DNA of 64,000 bases from assembly GCA_017933935.1 (NCBI GenBank), contig JADWQK010002383.1, forward strand, positions 434,001 to 498,000, read 5' to 3'. The stretch is from Sesamia nonagrioides (lineage: Eukaryota > Arthropoda > Insecta > Lepidoptera > Noctuidae). A model generated the notes under the pieces. It was not told where the DNA came from and did not search any database. It was given only the letters and a program-made list of their open reading frames with translations. Shown in pieces: positions 28,935-40,339 of this stretch. The translations under genes were made by a program, and so were the position numbers. The first letter of the stretch is position 1. The number at the start of each line of letters is the position of its first letter.

Positions 28935-29897
28935 TTAATACTTAGTTCCAAATGAATAATCCGTGTTTTTTTGTAATGGCCGCTGTAAAGGATGGGCAAG
29001 TAGTTTAGCAATGCAATCATGAATTTTTGTTGCATTTCTTGATACTTCATAAACATAAGAATAGCCATTATCGAGGTCTTGAAGCGCATCATAGATCTCT
29101 TCACATTTGTAGAGTGAACATTCCTCTTCATGTGCCAGCAGTATGTCAATATAGAAGTATAACTGTTTCTTTAAAAAGTTGAAATATGCATCATCTTGTG
29201 GAATTATTGGAATACAACTAGACCTTCCATACATTACAATCATACGCACAACATAAGATGGAGGTTGTATGCATTCTCCCTCTTTATATTCTGCTATTTC
29301 TACTTTTTGCTTTACCAATTGGAAAAGCTTGTTAAAATCAAATGTTTCAGCATCACAGTCCTCAGGATTAATGTAGTCAATTGTATTTATTATATCCTTC
29401 AAATTGCTGGTAAAATTGTGTAGCCAGCATGGTTCTGTAGCTTTCAACACTACTATAGCAAACTCAGTCTTTTTATTGATAGCATTTTTAGAATATAAGA
29501 AAAAGTCTAAAACACGCTTCATCATGTTTATAGGAGTGAATGTTGTGCCATCACCCAGGCGATAAAGTGATTTGTGATTGTCGTAGCAAACATCCAGACA
29601 AAGAATAATCTTTTCTGGTACATTAATATTAGGTACATTGGGTTTTTGGAAATTCGCCATCGCTTGCTCTTGTAGCTCCGAGAAGTCTTCGGTTTCCGAC
29701 GACGCTATGATCATTGGTATAGTTCTGTAACAGATTGAATTCGTAAAGTATTTACAGTAAGTCAATTTATCTTCTAAATTTGCTACAGCCTTAAATAGAT
29801 GAGTAGGTAATGTTTATTTTAAAACTAACCCCGAAGTGTTAGATTGTTCTGAATCCGACTGAGGGACGTAAGTTGTCAATAAATCCGGGGTATCCAT
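28935..29897 (-). CDS. BABAM1: BABAM1 / MERIT40: BRISC and BRCA1-A complex member 1 (two exons)
   Basis: Exon 1 is 29897-29830 and begins MDTPDLLTTYVPQ; exon 2 is 29724-28935. The donor is GTTAGT, the acceptor TCTGTTACAG, and the phase fits (GG + A = Gly). The product is 285 residues. Family landmarks are VPEKIILCLDVCYD at the start of the VWA-like fold, PPSYVVRMIVMYGRSSC in the middle and KIHDCIAKLLAHPLQRPLQ near the C-terminus, the best-conserved part of MERIT40. The protein scaffolds the BRCC36 K63-deubiquitinase in nuclear BRCA1-A and cytoplasmic BRISC complexes. It is shorter than human BABAM1 (about 329 residues) and ends KNTDYSFGTKY without the acidic tail. It appears intact, the only host gene between Efa6 and Tusp. 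Confidence 0.93.
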
Positions 29898-30390
29898 TTT
29901 TGAAGAATTCGTAGTATATTTGTTACTTTCGTTATAACAAACTTGTTATTCTTATTTACTGTTCCACTCAAACGTCCGCTCAATGTTTTGACTGGGTTTG
30001 ACGTTGACTGACTTGATCACTTGACTGATTCAGCCACCAAATGTCAATAATGTCACTGCACTGCAGTGTTGCCAACGCAAATTTTGAGGCGGCCGTGTAT
30101 CTATGGTAAAAAAGCCGTGTTCCTAAGGAAAAACATCGACTGTCGGCCGTGTCATTTGCCAAATTTTTGTGGAGAATTTAAAATGACCCTTATATTAAAG
30201 GAGGTTGGCTGATAAGAGCCGTTTTTCGGCCATCATACACTCGAAAAAAAAGTTTCGGTCTCCGGCAATTTTTAAAAGTATTTGTAAACTTGAAGATATG
30301 TATTTCCTTAGCCAAAAAGACAGTGCTTTGGGTTTTTGATACATTTCAGTCGTTTTTTTAGTTTTAGAAATATTACTGTATTAAGGCCTA
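29898..30390. other. BABAM1 upstream region
   Basis: Non-coding DNA 5' of the BABAM1 start. It should hold the promoter; I see no clear TATA box. From about 30180 sequence is AT-rich with no recognised repeat. Confidence 0.4.
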
Positions 30391-30553
30391 GGCCGCACTA
30401 CGGTTAAGCCGCTGCGGTTTTTTCCCGCGACTGATATTTTCGCTACAAAATGCTCGCGGGAAAAAACCGCAGGTGCGGCCGCTTGCATTAGTCTTCTAGG
30501 GGCACAAATTCATGCGATTAAAAACCACCGCGGTTTAACCGTAGTGCGTCCTC
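30391..30553. mobile_element. GC-rich MITE, copy 1
   Basis: Inverted ends GGCCGCACTACGGTTAA(A/G)CC; a near-palindromic 160-bp unit with CGGTTTTTTCCCGCG. Copy 2 at 38697-38869 is about the same over its whole length. Confidence 0.85.
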
Positions 30554-30639
30554 AGCCCAAGAAGCGTTTCATGAGGGAAAATCCCCATCCACAGACATTA
30601 TAATTTTGGCATCCGGAATATTCGGATACACACTCGAAA

Positions 30640-30958
30640 TATTTGTAAATATAATAAACTAAATAACTAAATATAATAAAAGTTGCCTTGCAATGTGTGT
30701 ACATTTATATAATAAGTTACCAAACGATCTCAAAAATGTGAATACCAAATTATTTAAAAAGAAATTGTATGAATGGCTGTCTGTTAATAGTTTTTATAGT
30801 GTTAAGGATTTCCTCGACAAAAAATGTTAATGTCTAGTACACCTTGAAAAATTTGCATGCTTATATTAAATTGGCAAAACATGTCTTGGTCTAAATTGTA
30901 TTTTTACCATCTTTGTATACCGTGTTTTATGCAAATAAATATATTATTATTATCTCTT
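30640..30958 (+). pseudogene. LINE 3' end with (TTA)n tail
   Basis: It encodes LPNDLKNVNTKLFKKKLYEW and FYSVKDFLDKK, like the end of the LINE at 10661 (FYSVKDYIEDNKK), then a short UTR and an ATTATTATTAT tail. The Dong-type LINE joins it at this tail. Confidence 0.8.
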
Positions 30959-33900
30959 TATTTTTCCGTGTCTACATATCGCTTTACATTTTTAAATATT
31001 TATATAAAAAACATACAAAAACATTTAAAAATATAAAAAATAGTGTTCCACCGATGGCGGGAGCAGGGTCTAAGCTACCGGTGGTTAGGGCTCCAGAGAC
31101 AGGAACCTCCTCACTATGCGGGCCGTATCGAGGAGTACTGCCTTTTGAATCAGGCCTTTGATCCAACTGCCTAACGAGAGCCTCAATAGATGTTGGTCGA
31201 GGCTCTTGGCTATCAAACCATTGGCTGACACGACAATCGGTACAATGACAGCCGAGTTCACATTCCACATGTCAACAATCTCGTGCGCCAAGTCGAGATA
31301 CTTAATTTGTTTCTCTTTCTCAGCTTTCACAAGATTCCCGTCATGTGGAATGGTAACATCGACAATCATTGCAAGGCGCTCTAATCGGTCTATCACTACT
31401 ATATCAGGCTTATTTGCAACAATAGTCCTGTCAGTAATGATAGACCGATCCCAGTACAACGTGACATGGTCATTTTCAAGAACTGGGTCGGGCACATACT
31501 TATAATATGGTACCTCAGAATCCACAAGTTTATATTTCAAAGCAAGTTGCTGATGGATAATCCTAGCTACTTGGTTATGCCTGTGCAAATACTCGCTGTT
31601 AGCCAGACGAGAGCAACCAGAGATAATATGTCTGATGGACTCACCCGGATGGTGACATGCCCGACACACGTCAATCGTCCCGTCCTTCATAATATATCTC
31701 CGGTAGTTATTCGTCAAGATAACTTCGTCCATAATTGCACAGACGAAACCTTCAGTTTCCCCGAAAAGGTCACTGAATCGTAGCCAGGATACGGATGCTA
31801 AGAAGTCTACATCGGGCTCATGAAGAGCCCGATAAAATCGCCCGTGAAGTTCCTTGCTTTGCCATATCAACTTCCGGTCATCAGTGGTAAGTATTATAGG
31901 CTTGTGCCAGTTCTCTTTTGCCATGGATAGCGGGGTAAGCCCCTTGTCTACTGTGACAACATCATGATGCATACCCACTACGGTTTTGAAAAAATGTTCT
32001 CTGAGACTGCATACCTATCGGTTGTGGAGGGTCTTCGCATTTAAAAAGCCTCGACCCCCGCACTTCCGGGGAATATACAGTCTCATCACCGATGATCGTG
32101 GGTGATGCATCCTGTTTGCTGTCAGAAGTGTACGGACCCTTCTATCCAGGGCGTCGAGTTCAGTCTGAGTCCATTTAAGTATGCCGAAAGAGTACATCAA
32201 AACCGGCATGACCCACCCGTTGAAGGCGCGCACCTTATTCCCACCCGAAAGAAGACTTTTTAATACCTTCTTCAGGCGACCAAAGAAGCGCTCCTTCAAC
32301 GATTGCTTCATGTCAGCATCGTTGATACCTAACGCTTCCGACATACCCAAATATTTATAGCTCTCGAATGAGGAGAGGGATCTTAGGTGTATGGAATCCG
32401 GGAGTGTAATTCCTTCGGATTCCATAATCTGCCCCCGCTTTACATGCATGACTGCACATTTGTCCACACCAAATTCCATTTTGATGCCACTACTAAAAGT
32501 TTCAGTTACATTCAGTAGCTTCATCAGATGCAATTTATTGGGGGCAAAGAGTTTCAAATCATCCATGTAGAGGAGGTGAGATATGACCTGACCACCTCTC
32601 TTCAATCGGTAACCCAGACCTGAATCCTCCAGCAGTGTGCTTAGAGGATTCAGAGCTAAGCAGAACCCCGCTTAATCCATACAGGTACATCATTCCCTTG
32701 GATCCGTCGACTCCCTGGATAGCGAAGAACTGTCTTCCATTGCCCCATACACGACCTAAGGAAAGTGCGTAGAGTTGCATTAACCTTGTACAACTCCAGC
32801 ACTCTCATAAGCCATGTATGTGGCACCGAATCGTAGGCCTTCTTATAATCTATCCAGCAAGTTGAGAGGTCCTTGCGGGATCGACGAACCTGTTGGCTGA
32901 TGGCCATGTCTATGAGGAGTAGCTCCTTAGTACCACGGGACCCGCTCTTACATCCATTTTGAGAGACAGACATGATGGAGTTGCTGATAAGGTGTTTGTT
33001 TATTTTAGCTTTCAAAATGGATGTAAGAACTTTATAGACCGTTGGTAGACAAGTGATCGGCCTATAATTTTTGGGTTCCGCGGTGCTACCTGATTTATGG
33101 AGCAGGTGGGTAATTCCAGTTGTTAAGAACTGGGGTAGCGAACCAGACTCTAAGGATGACTGGAATTGAGATGCCAAACAAGTGTGTGAACTACTTAGCC
33201 ATTTTAACCAAAAGTTATGCAGCCCGTCCGGTCCCGGTGATTTCCAGTTCGGTAACGAACGGACTGCTGCGGCTACGTCTGATGGTGTTATCAAAATGGT
33301 ATCCATTTCTGGTATGGTTTCACACACTTGTTCGACATTCTGTATCCAGTTACCCTCAGTGTGACAAACGGATACCGACCATATGCCGCGCCAGAATGCA
33401 CTTGTGGTGGCATCATCCGGGCGGCACACGTCAGCCTCGTTTTGTTCAGGTCGCTCCCAAGCTCTGTATACCCACCTCTCATCGCTCTGGAACATGCGAT
33501 TCTGCGTATATCGATCCACTCGCCGCTTATACCGCCGAATACGGCTCGCCCATGCACAAACTTTCTGCTTCAGGAAGTCGATGCGCTCTGTGAGATGATT
33601 TATATATTCTCGAGGGCTGATACCAGTCCCCGAGAATGCCTGTCTCACAAAGCGCATCACTCGTGGTCGAGTATTGCCATCCCTGAAGCAGTATAGTTTG
33701 CCAATGAGTACCCTGGTCCCATCGATACGACGCTCGATTCTGCGTTGCCAGGCTGGTTCGGCTGGTTTAGGTCGAGCAGCTTCCTCACAATTCGGGAACT
33801 TGACTTTCGCTAATCGACATGCCGCTACAGCCGCGCAATACAGGATCGAGTGTGTATCAATGAGATCCTCGCTGCTCTCGAAGAAATTCTTGAGCAGCGA

Positions 33901-33978
33901 GTCCAAAGCACACACCAGCGCCCTATTTTTTTTATGCATAGGTAGCCGTGGTAACCGGGGTCTAAGGTCAGTCGGAGT
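30959..33978 (-). pseudogene. Dong/R4-type LINE, 3' part: reverse transcriptase and restriction-like endonuclease
   Basis: Frames on the - strand: 33978-32656 (NWKSPGPDGLHNFWLKWLSS, NYRPITCLPTVYKVLTSIL, CWIDYKKAYDSVPH = motif A), 32605-32015 (HLLYMDDLKLFAPNK = motif C with catalytic DD, YKYLGM), 31978-31085 (CRACHHPGESIRHIISGC zinc finger and KPDIVVID of the restriction-like nuclease). Motif B near 32660 is ruined by frame changes. The 3' end meets a TAA repeat, the known target type of Dong. It continues at 37892 beyond an inserted hAT element. Confidence 0.9.
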
Positions 33979-34219
33979 TAGGGCTTCCAAAATTACGGAA
34001 ATATCAATTACGTAACTAATTACGCAACTTTTTTCTTCAATTCCGTAATTACGTAATTTTTCCCTAATCGACTATGAATTTTTGTAAATATTGTAGTTAC
34101 AATTTACAATTATCTTTTACTATCTCAAATTCAAGGGTTTATCAAAATAAACACAATAATTAATAAAAAAAATATTTATTTAAGAACTTAGCATTGTAGT
34201 TTTAATCAGTTTAGTCAAA

Positions 34220-36603
34220 TCATTTTTTCCCTCCCGAATATAATCTCTTTTCTTGAAAATATGACCTCATAAATGACAAGGCATTTAAAGTTTTGTCACC
34301 CAGGGAACTTCTAAGTTTATTACAAAAATATCCGGCAGATGAAAAGGCTCACTCAGCTTCAACACTTGTAGGCGTTATTGAAAGCAAATAGTTATACGCT
34401 GCAGTCAAAAAAACTTCGCGACCGCCGCCAGCGCTGTCGTAAATGCACATTTCTACCCTAATAATGGAATCGAGATCTGTGTTTACTGTTGAAATTGGTT
34501 TATTCACAGTCACTTTGTTTATTTTCTTCTCTAACTGTTGTGCGATTGTCAACTCCTCATCATCATCGTCACTGGTGGCAATTGCGTCCGATGTACTAGG
34601 TTTTGGCTGTGAACTTACACATTTTTGTGTAGAATTATATTTCAACCGTTCCAACAGTGCCACAATATACATTCGTATCTCATCCGACGATGGTTTTGTG
34701 AAATATTCTGTGGCAGCAGTTTTAAAAAATTCCTCATTGTTATGCAAATATTGCACAACACCGAATACATTTGTTCGCCTTTCCTTTATTCTTTTTCTAA
34801 GAGTTGTGGCTAGTTTTGCACTGAGATCGTTTGACTGAAGATCAAGTTTCTCGAGCATAAATCGAAGCGCAGCGTCGGCCGTCAATAAGTTTGAATCACG
34901 GTGACGTAATGACAAAACTGTAGTTTTTATTACGTCCAAGCTGTAATGAATTTCGTGAAGGATTGGATCTCTTCATCTGTAAATTTTACATTTGATTTCA
35001 ATTTCAAATCTAATAACGCCTTAAAAACGCATGATTTTAATTTGAGAAATCGGCCTACCATATCTGATAAGCTGTTCCACCTCGTTTTACAGTCTAGTAT
35101 TAGGTCAACATTTTTACCATATTCTTCTAAAACGTACTTTTGCAACAAGTCGTTTTTCAAAGGAGAGTTTTTAAAAGATTTTATTAGATCTCTTAATTTT
35201 TTTATAGTGTCTTTGTATAAAAACTCCGATTCTGGAACTCTGGTCGATTCTAAAATAAACGCATCTTCATCTTCTTCAATTTCTTCTTCTTCTTCAGCGC
35301 CAGTATTTGAGACATCCTCCTCCACTTCAGGTTTTGGAGATTTTTGTGTTTTATATAAAACTTCCAGGACTGCTAGTTGTATCCCATGAGCCAAACACAA
35401 TTGGTGGTGGCCGTCATTACACTCGCTCCATCTGTTGTGAAAGCAATAATGTCGTCTTCCAGATTTAAACCGAATTCACTCAAATGCTGCTGTAATAATT
35501 GAGTGCCTACTTCAGCTGGCATTGATCCATGTATCCGTACAAGTCCCAAATTTTTATATTTGGCCATATCGAAGTCTTTATTGTGGATATTTATATTCAT
35601 ATACCTTTTATTTCGGGTAGACGTCCACTCATCAAACGTAATTGTAAATCTTTTATTTTCAGACTTCATAATTTTCAATTGTTTTTTCAATTGGTTTTTT
35701 GTGTTATCACTTTGATCTAGAATTATCTTTGTTATAGTCGTAGAAGATTTCGGTATGTCGTAGCCAGAGTTCTTAAAAAGATATCTTAGAACTTCTGAAG
35801 TACAAAATGTGCTCAAATTAGGGTTGTAACGGAGCTTCGCCTCCGCTTCCGTTACTGCGGAAGTTCCGCAAGAAATCGTATCTTCGCTTCCGCCTCCGCC
35901 TCCGCACGATTTTTAGCGGAGTTATAACGGAGGTTTATTTACATATTTATGCAATAAATAAATAGTCCGGCCGCGTTTGAAAGCGAAATGGTCAAGAATC
36001 AACTAGTGCGAGGCGGGAATGCGGCAAGCACAATTTGTTTTTCCTTAATTTTCATTACTAGAAGGTAATATTTTTTTTACCAAGTATACTACTATTAATG
36101 TACGTATTTAAAATAAATTTTTTGTGTTAATTAACCATAAATTTCAATTTTATCTATATGTACTTTCACCTCCGCCTCCGCCTCCGTTAACCTCCGCATC
36201 CGCGGAGGTGAGACTCGTCGCCTCCGCATCCGCCTCCGCCTCCGCTAACAAGCCTCCGTTACAACCCTATGCTCAATGTTATCCCATCTAATGCTGCCAT
36301 TCTCGTCACTCGAACCTCCATATTTGAAAAATAATCAGTGAGTTTAATTTTCTTTTGTGAAGGTTCATTTGTACGTTTTCGTGTTTGAATTAGACCACTA
36401 CTAGACGTTGATGTACTCGGCCTTTGCGAGTCCTGCACTTGCGGCATCTCTCCGATATGCTTGGCACGCATGTGAGTATGTAAAGCTCCAGTTGCGCCAC
36501 CTGGAGTTTTCAAAATTTTTTTGCAATGCTTACATTCAACACTCTGTCCATTATCAGCTCTCAAGAAATGTTCCCAGATAGAACTTTGTGTGCGTTTGTT
36601 CAA
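34220..36603 (-). pseudogene. hAT transposase, broken
   Basis: It starts MNKRTQSSIWEHFLRADNGQ with a BED zinc finger (CKHCKKI...HTHMRAKH), continues at 35816-35373 (FDEWTSTRNKRYMNINIH), 35400-34930 (RWNSLSDMVGRFLKLK) and 34939-34220. It ends with the hAT dimerisation motif SVEAE-stop-AFSSAGYFCNKLRS and TGA at 34222-34220. Damage: a TGA at 34351-34349 within the dimerisation motif, frame changes near 35390 and 34935, and a MITE at 35819-36269. Without the MITE the frame (DGITL-STFCTSEVL) would read through. Confidence 0.9.
35819..36269. mobile_element. MITE nested in the hAT transposase gene
   Basis: Ends TAGGGTTGTAACGGAG ... CTCCGTTACAACCCTA; flanking TGCTCAAA (35810) and TGCTCAAT (36270) differ at one base of eight. 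The inside is dominated by CCTCCG(C) repeats. hAT-type by ends and duplication size. Confidence 0.9.
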
Positions 36604-36744
36604 AAACTCCTTGTATACAGTCTTATTTGAAGAAGACCTGAAAAATAAAATAAAAAGAAGTTAGGTTAATAATAACGATATTGGTAAAACCTAGTGGCCA
36701 ACTCATTATAAAATGTAAACACACTTCTTTTTTTTTAATAAAAC

Positions 36745-36955
36745 GTTACGCCGCACGTTGGTGTTTGTGTTTGTTAGGACCGGAAGAAATTCCTAAATTT
36801 CTTCCTGGTCTCTCAAACACAAACACCCGGAACAACTACTTGCAGATTTTACAAATATTTGTTCCGTCCGTGCGGCCTGCGGGGATCGAACCCGCGATAC
36901 GCTGCGTAGTAGTCGATCGCTCAACCATTACTCAAACCGTGTCGTCAAACCTATT
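36745..36955 (-). mobile_element. tRNA-derived SINE in hAT
   Basis: The B-box GCGGGTTCGATCCCCGC reads on the - strand at about 36880-36896; CGATCGCTCAACCATTAC marks the A-box side. Related to 28260-28440. Confidence 0.7.
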
Positions 36956-37891
36956 ACAAATTTCGTAGCCAAACGATAGAGCATGCTTAGTTCATTAATT
37001 CCTGATTTAGAGATGAGCTATATAATTTCAAATTTATGATAAATATCTTAATTTTTTTTTTATTTTATTTTATTATATTTGGGAATTTAGATGTTCTAAA
37101 ATCAAATCGGAATAAAAATACATTTAAAGAAAATTATGTCTGTATTTATTCCTTTATTGCACACCATAATTTTAAAAAAAATGTTTGTATAATAAATTAT
37201 TTTGTATGAACTATGCATGCTCCACGGGGTTTTTACTGATTAAAACTTTGATCTAGGTACTTACATCTTTCAAGAGATAATCCACACATTCAAAGTCACC
37301 CACGATAAAGATACAATTAACTGCTCCAAATTGTTAATATTTTCGCGCATTTACCACCAACTTTTAATTAAGTTATCTGATCAAGTGTCAACTGTGTCGA
37401 AGGTCCAGCGATGTGAAGTTGTGAACTGAACAACCGAACCGATGAACCGACAATTTAGCAATGAAACTACACTTTCATTTTAGTTAAGAAAGTGAAGTGC
37501 ATAGTAGTTCCCCGTAGTCGTAGGGACTTTTCGCCAGGGACTCCCCGGATCTACCGACCGCGACTCGCCAAGTTAACATATTTTGAACTCTATTCTGTAC
37601 ATCTTAGATTTTTTTTTTTAAGATTTAACAAATGATAAAAATATAAACTGCGGGGAATTCCCTGTTTGTATAGTTTCGATGTAGATATATCGTATAGTGT
37701 TGCTGCATCAAATGATACGTAGTAGATTGATTTTTTTATTGGTTGACTATTTTAACTGAGTTTTGATACCAATAATTACGTAAGTACGGAATTGAAATTT
37801 TCAGTTACGGAATCGAAAATACTTTAAAATGAGTCCGTAATTACGTAATTGCGTAATTACGTAATTACGTAATGGAAGCCCTAGTCGGAGT

Positions 37892-38520
37892 GGATCTATA
37901 GTCGCGGAACGCATCCTCCAGTGCGTTCCTCAATCGGTCGTTGTACTGGCTACTTACTGTTTCAACCCTATCATCCTCTTCTTCAACACGATTGGACCGC
38001 GGCGGAGCAGCATCGATGATTGACGCTTGTGCCGCAGTCTGTGTCAGAGTCGGGGTGATTTGGTTGCTCAGTACCTCTGAGCCCAGCCTATCAAGTGCGA
38101 TATCGTCCAACCTGTGATTGCGTTGAATGACCCGCACCTGATCCGACAGTCGTTGGGCCGAGACGTTGACAGTTGGTTCCAGTGCCTGAAACAGAGACAG
38201 CATCCTTTCACGGTACGCAGTGAGGTGAGTTCCCCCCTCTGTAGCCCTGTAATATGCGCGCATGACGTTCTTATCTCCTTTCGTTTCCCGCGTGAGGCTG
38301 ACAGGGAGGAGTTTGGGGTAAGGTCATGATGTGGCCACTATGCTACAATATTTCACTGTTCTTTATAAATTATTCACTGAATGCACTTTTTACTACATAA
38401 ATCACGCGCTTTTATTTAGTAAACAACACTATAAATAATTTTAAAGTCCAATGAAAAATGAGCGTGACACTCAGCTTGACTTTCCCGCCAAAACTCCCCC
38501 AAAGACATATAGTCGATGCC
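37892..38520 (-). pseudogene. Dong/R4-type LINE, 5' part
   Basis: Frame 38263-37892: MRAYYRATEGGTHLTAYRER, RLSDQVRVIQRNHRLDD and FRDYRSTPT, which continues in frame with DLRPRLPRLP at 33978 once the hAT and one target copy are taken out. 38264-38520 is the leader, shared with 6652-6865. Confidence 0.85.
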
Positions 38521-38696
38521 TAGCCCCACGAAAAATAATCATTATTTTTGTTAAGCCCGTTAAGCCAGACGACTGACATTGACAGAGTGACAAACTCTTT
38601 GGTTAAAAAAATGTGTTTATGAATAAAGTTCCAAATACAAATGCTAACTAAAGGTTAAGTCTTGAACTAAAGTTAGATCTTGTTTTGTATTAGGCC
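38521..38696. other. Flank of the Dong-type element
   Basis: AT-rich with no clear feature; AATAATCATTATT near 38540 may mark the 5' junction. Confidence 0.3.
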
Positions 38697-38869
38697 TAGG
38701 CCGCACTACGGTTAAACCGCTGCGGTTTTTTCCCGCGACTGATTTTTTTCCTACAAAATGCTCGCGGGAAAGAAACGCAGGTGCGGCCGCTTGCATTAGT
38801 CTTCTAGGGACACAAATTCACGCGATTAAAAACCGCCGCGGTTTAACCGTAGTGCGGCCTCAGCCTTAT
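38697..38869. mobile_element. GC-rich MITE, copy 2
   Basis: GGCCGCACTACGGTTAAACC ... GGTTTAACCGTAGTGCGGCC; see 30391-30553. The two copies flank the Dong/hAT complex in the same orientation. Confidence 0.87.
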
Positions 38870-39158
38870 AGGGGATTAAGTTTGGTAATTAGGAAAAAGT
38901 AATTATATCTCTTTAGTGAGAAAAAGTAGTTGAGCTCCTAAACACTATAGAGAGATATGTTTTGTTCAAAATTATAATAAATGATAAATGATTTTAATTT
39001 GTAAGTAGGTTTGGGTAAACTCATTTACATGTGATGTGTTTATGATCACTATGGTTAATTCTGTAACTCTAATATGAATTGGCACACCCAAATCACACTA
39101 GAGTCTCCTTAATAATAATAGCATACAATGCATGATATACCTGCACTAAAATTAGGCC
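38870..39158. other. Intergenic, nothing recognised
   Basis: AT-rich; no coding signal or repeat match. Confidence 0.4.
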
Positions 39159-39388
39159 ATACTAATATTATAAATGCGAAAGTAAATCTGTCTGTCTGTC
39201 TGTTACGCTTTCCCGCTTAAACCTCTCAACCGATTTTGATGAAATTTGGCACAGACAATCTTTAGACCCTGAGAAAGAATGTAGGCTACCTTTTATCCCG
39301 GAAAAAAAAATTGATGTTCCCGAGGGAAATCTAAAAATCGCGATATAACCGAACTCCACGCGGGCGAAGCCGCGGGCGGAAAGCTAGT
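39159..39388 (+). mobile_element. Lep1-like repeat
   Basis: Full copy: ATACTAATATTATAAATGCG to GAAGCCGCGGGCGGAAAGCTAGT, with a (TCTG)n tract. Confidence 0.87.
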
Positions 39389-39506
39389 TATTTTTATAAT
39401 TTATTCATTAATTACAGTCTCTTTAAAAATTAAAGTAAATAATATGTTTGTTCATTTGCAATCTTAGTTAACAATCCATACATAATACATAGATATAGTG
39501 GGAAAA

Positions 39507-39712
39507 ATGCGAAAGTAACTCTGTATGTCTGTCTGTTACGCTTTCCCGCTTAAACCTCTCGACCGATTTTGATGAAATTTGGCACAGACAATCCCCTCGA
39601 CCGACCCTGAGGCTACCTTTTATCCCGGAAAAATTTGATGTTCCCGAGGGAAATATAAAAAGCGCGATATAATCGAACTTCACGCGGGCGAAGCCGCGGG
39701 CGGAAAGCTAGT
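39507..39712 (+). mobile_element. Lep1-like repeat, 5'-shortened
   Basis: Lacks the first bases, begins ATGCGAAAGTAACTCTG, ends in CTAGT. Confidence 0.82.
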
Positions 39713-40044
39713 ATATTGATAAAATAGTGGATGCTTGTAATAAACACCATGTCTGCTTCTCCCAATTACAGAAAAGGTTTGAGGGCACCAGAGTCACAGT
39801 GGAGTCATTCTTGGCCTGGAGAAAACAGTTTGAGATTGATAAGGCATTCCAACCAAGAGGGAAAAAGAAGCTAAGGATAAGAACAAATTAACTGGAAGAG
39901 AACTGCGAATTATTGAGAACTATTTTAACTGAGAATTATTTTAGCGCGATCACCCCCCTGTTCTTGAGAGACACCACCCTCAATGAGTCTGATCTTAAAT
40001 TTCTTGATGATGGTCAGTATTTGTTTGATGTGTATGTCAAATCC

Positions 40045-40295
40045 ATACTAATATTATAAATGCGAAAGTAACTCTGTCTGTCTGTCTGTCTGTTACGCTT
40101 TCCCGCTTAAACCTCTCAACCGATTTTGATAAAATTTGGCACAGGCAATCTTTAGACCTCAGGATCTAAAGATTGTCTGTGCCAAATTTCAAAAAAAGAA
40201 AGGACATAGGCTAGTTTTTATCCCGGAAAAGTTTGATATTCCCGAGGGAAATCTAAAAAGCGCGATATAACCGAAGCCGCGGGCGGAGAACTAGT
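40045..40295 (+). mobile_element. Lep1-like repeat with internal hairpin
   Basis: Full ends, but AAATTTGGCACAGGCAATCT at 40132 is repeated inverted to 40189 with an 8-base loop, an event not seen in the other copies. Confidence 0.87.
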
Positions 40296-40339
40296 TCTGT
40301 ATAAATTTGTTTAGTCTGGGTTACTTGCTCTGTTGATGT

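Larger units (their letters stand above)
33979..37883 (-). mobile_element. hAT DNA transposon, full length, with exact 8-bp target duplication
   Basis: Ends TAGGGCTTCCA (33979) and TGGAAGCCCTA (37883), flanked by GTCGGAGT at 33971-33978 and 37884-37891. Subterminal repeats of TTACGTAATTACG are present at both ends. It carries a transposase gene on the - strand (36603-34220), a nested MITE and a SINE (36745-36955). 3905 bp, near the usual autonomous size. Confidence 0.95.

Noticed and set aside
33120..34015. Several + strand open frames of 60-157 codons
   Set aside because: They are opposite the Dong reverse-transcriptase frame and have no domain of their own.
34443..35389. + strand open frames of 131 and 147 codons
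   Set aside because: Antisense to the hAT transposase; composition follows the true frame on the other strand.
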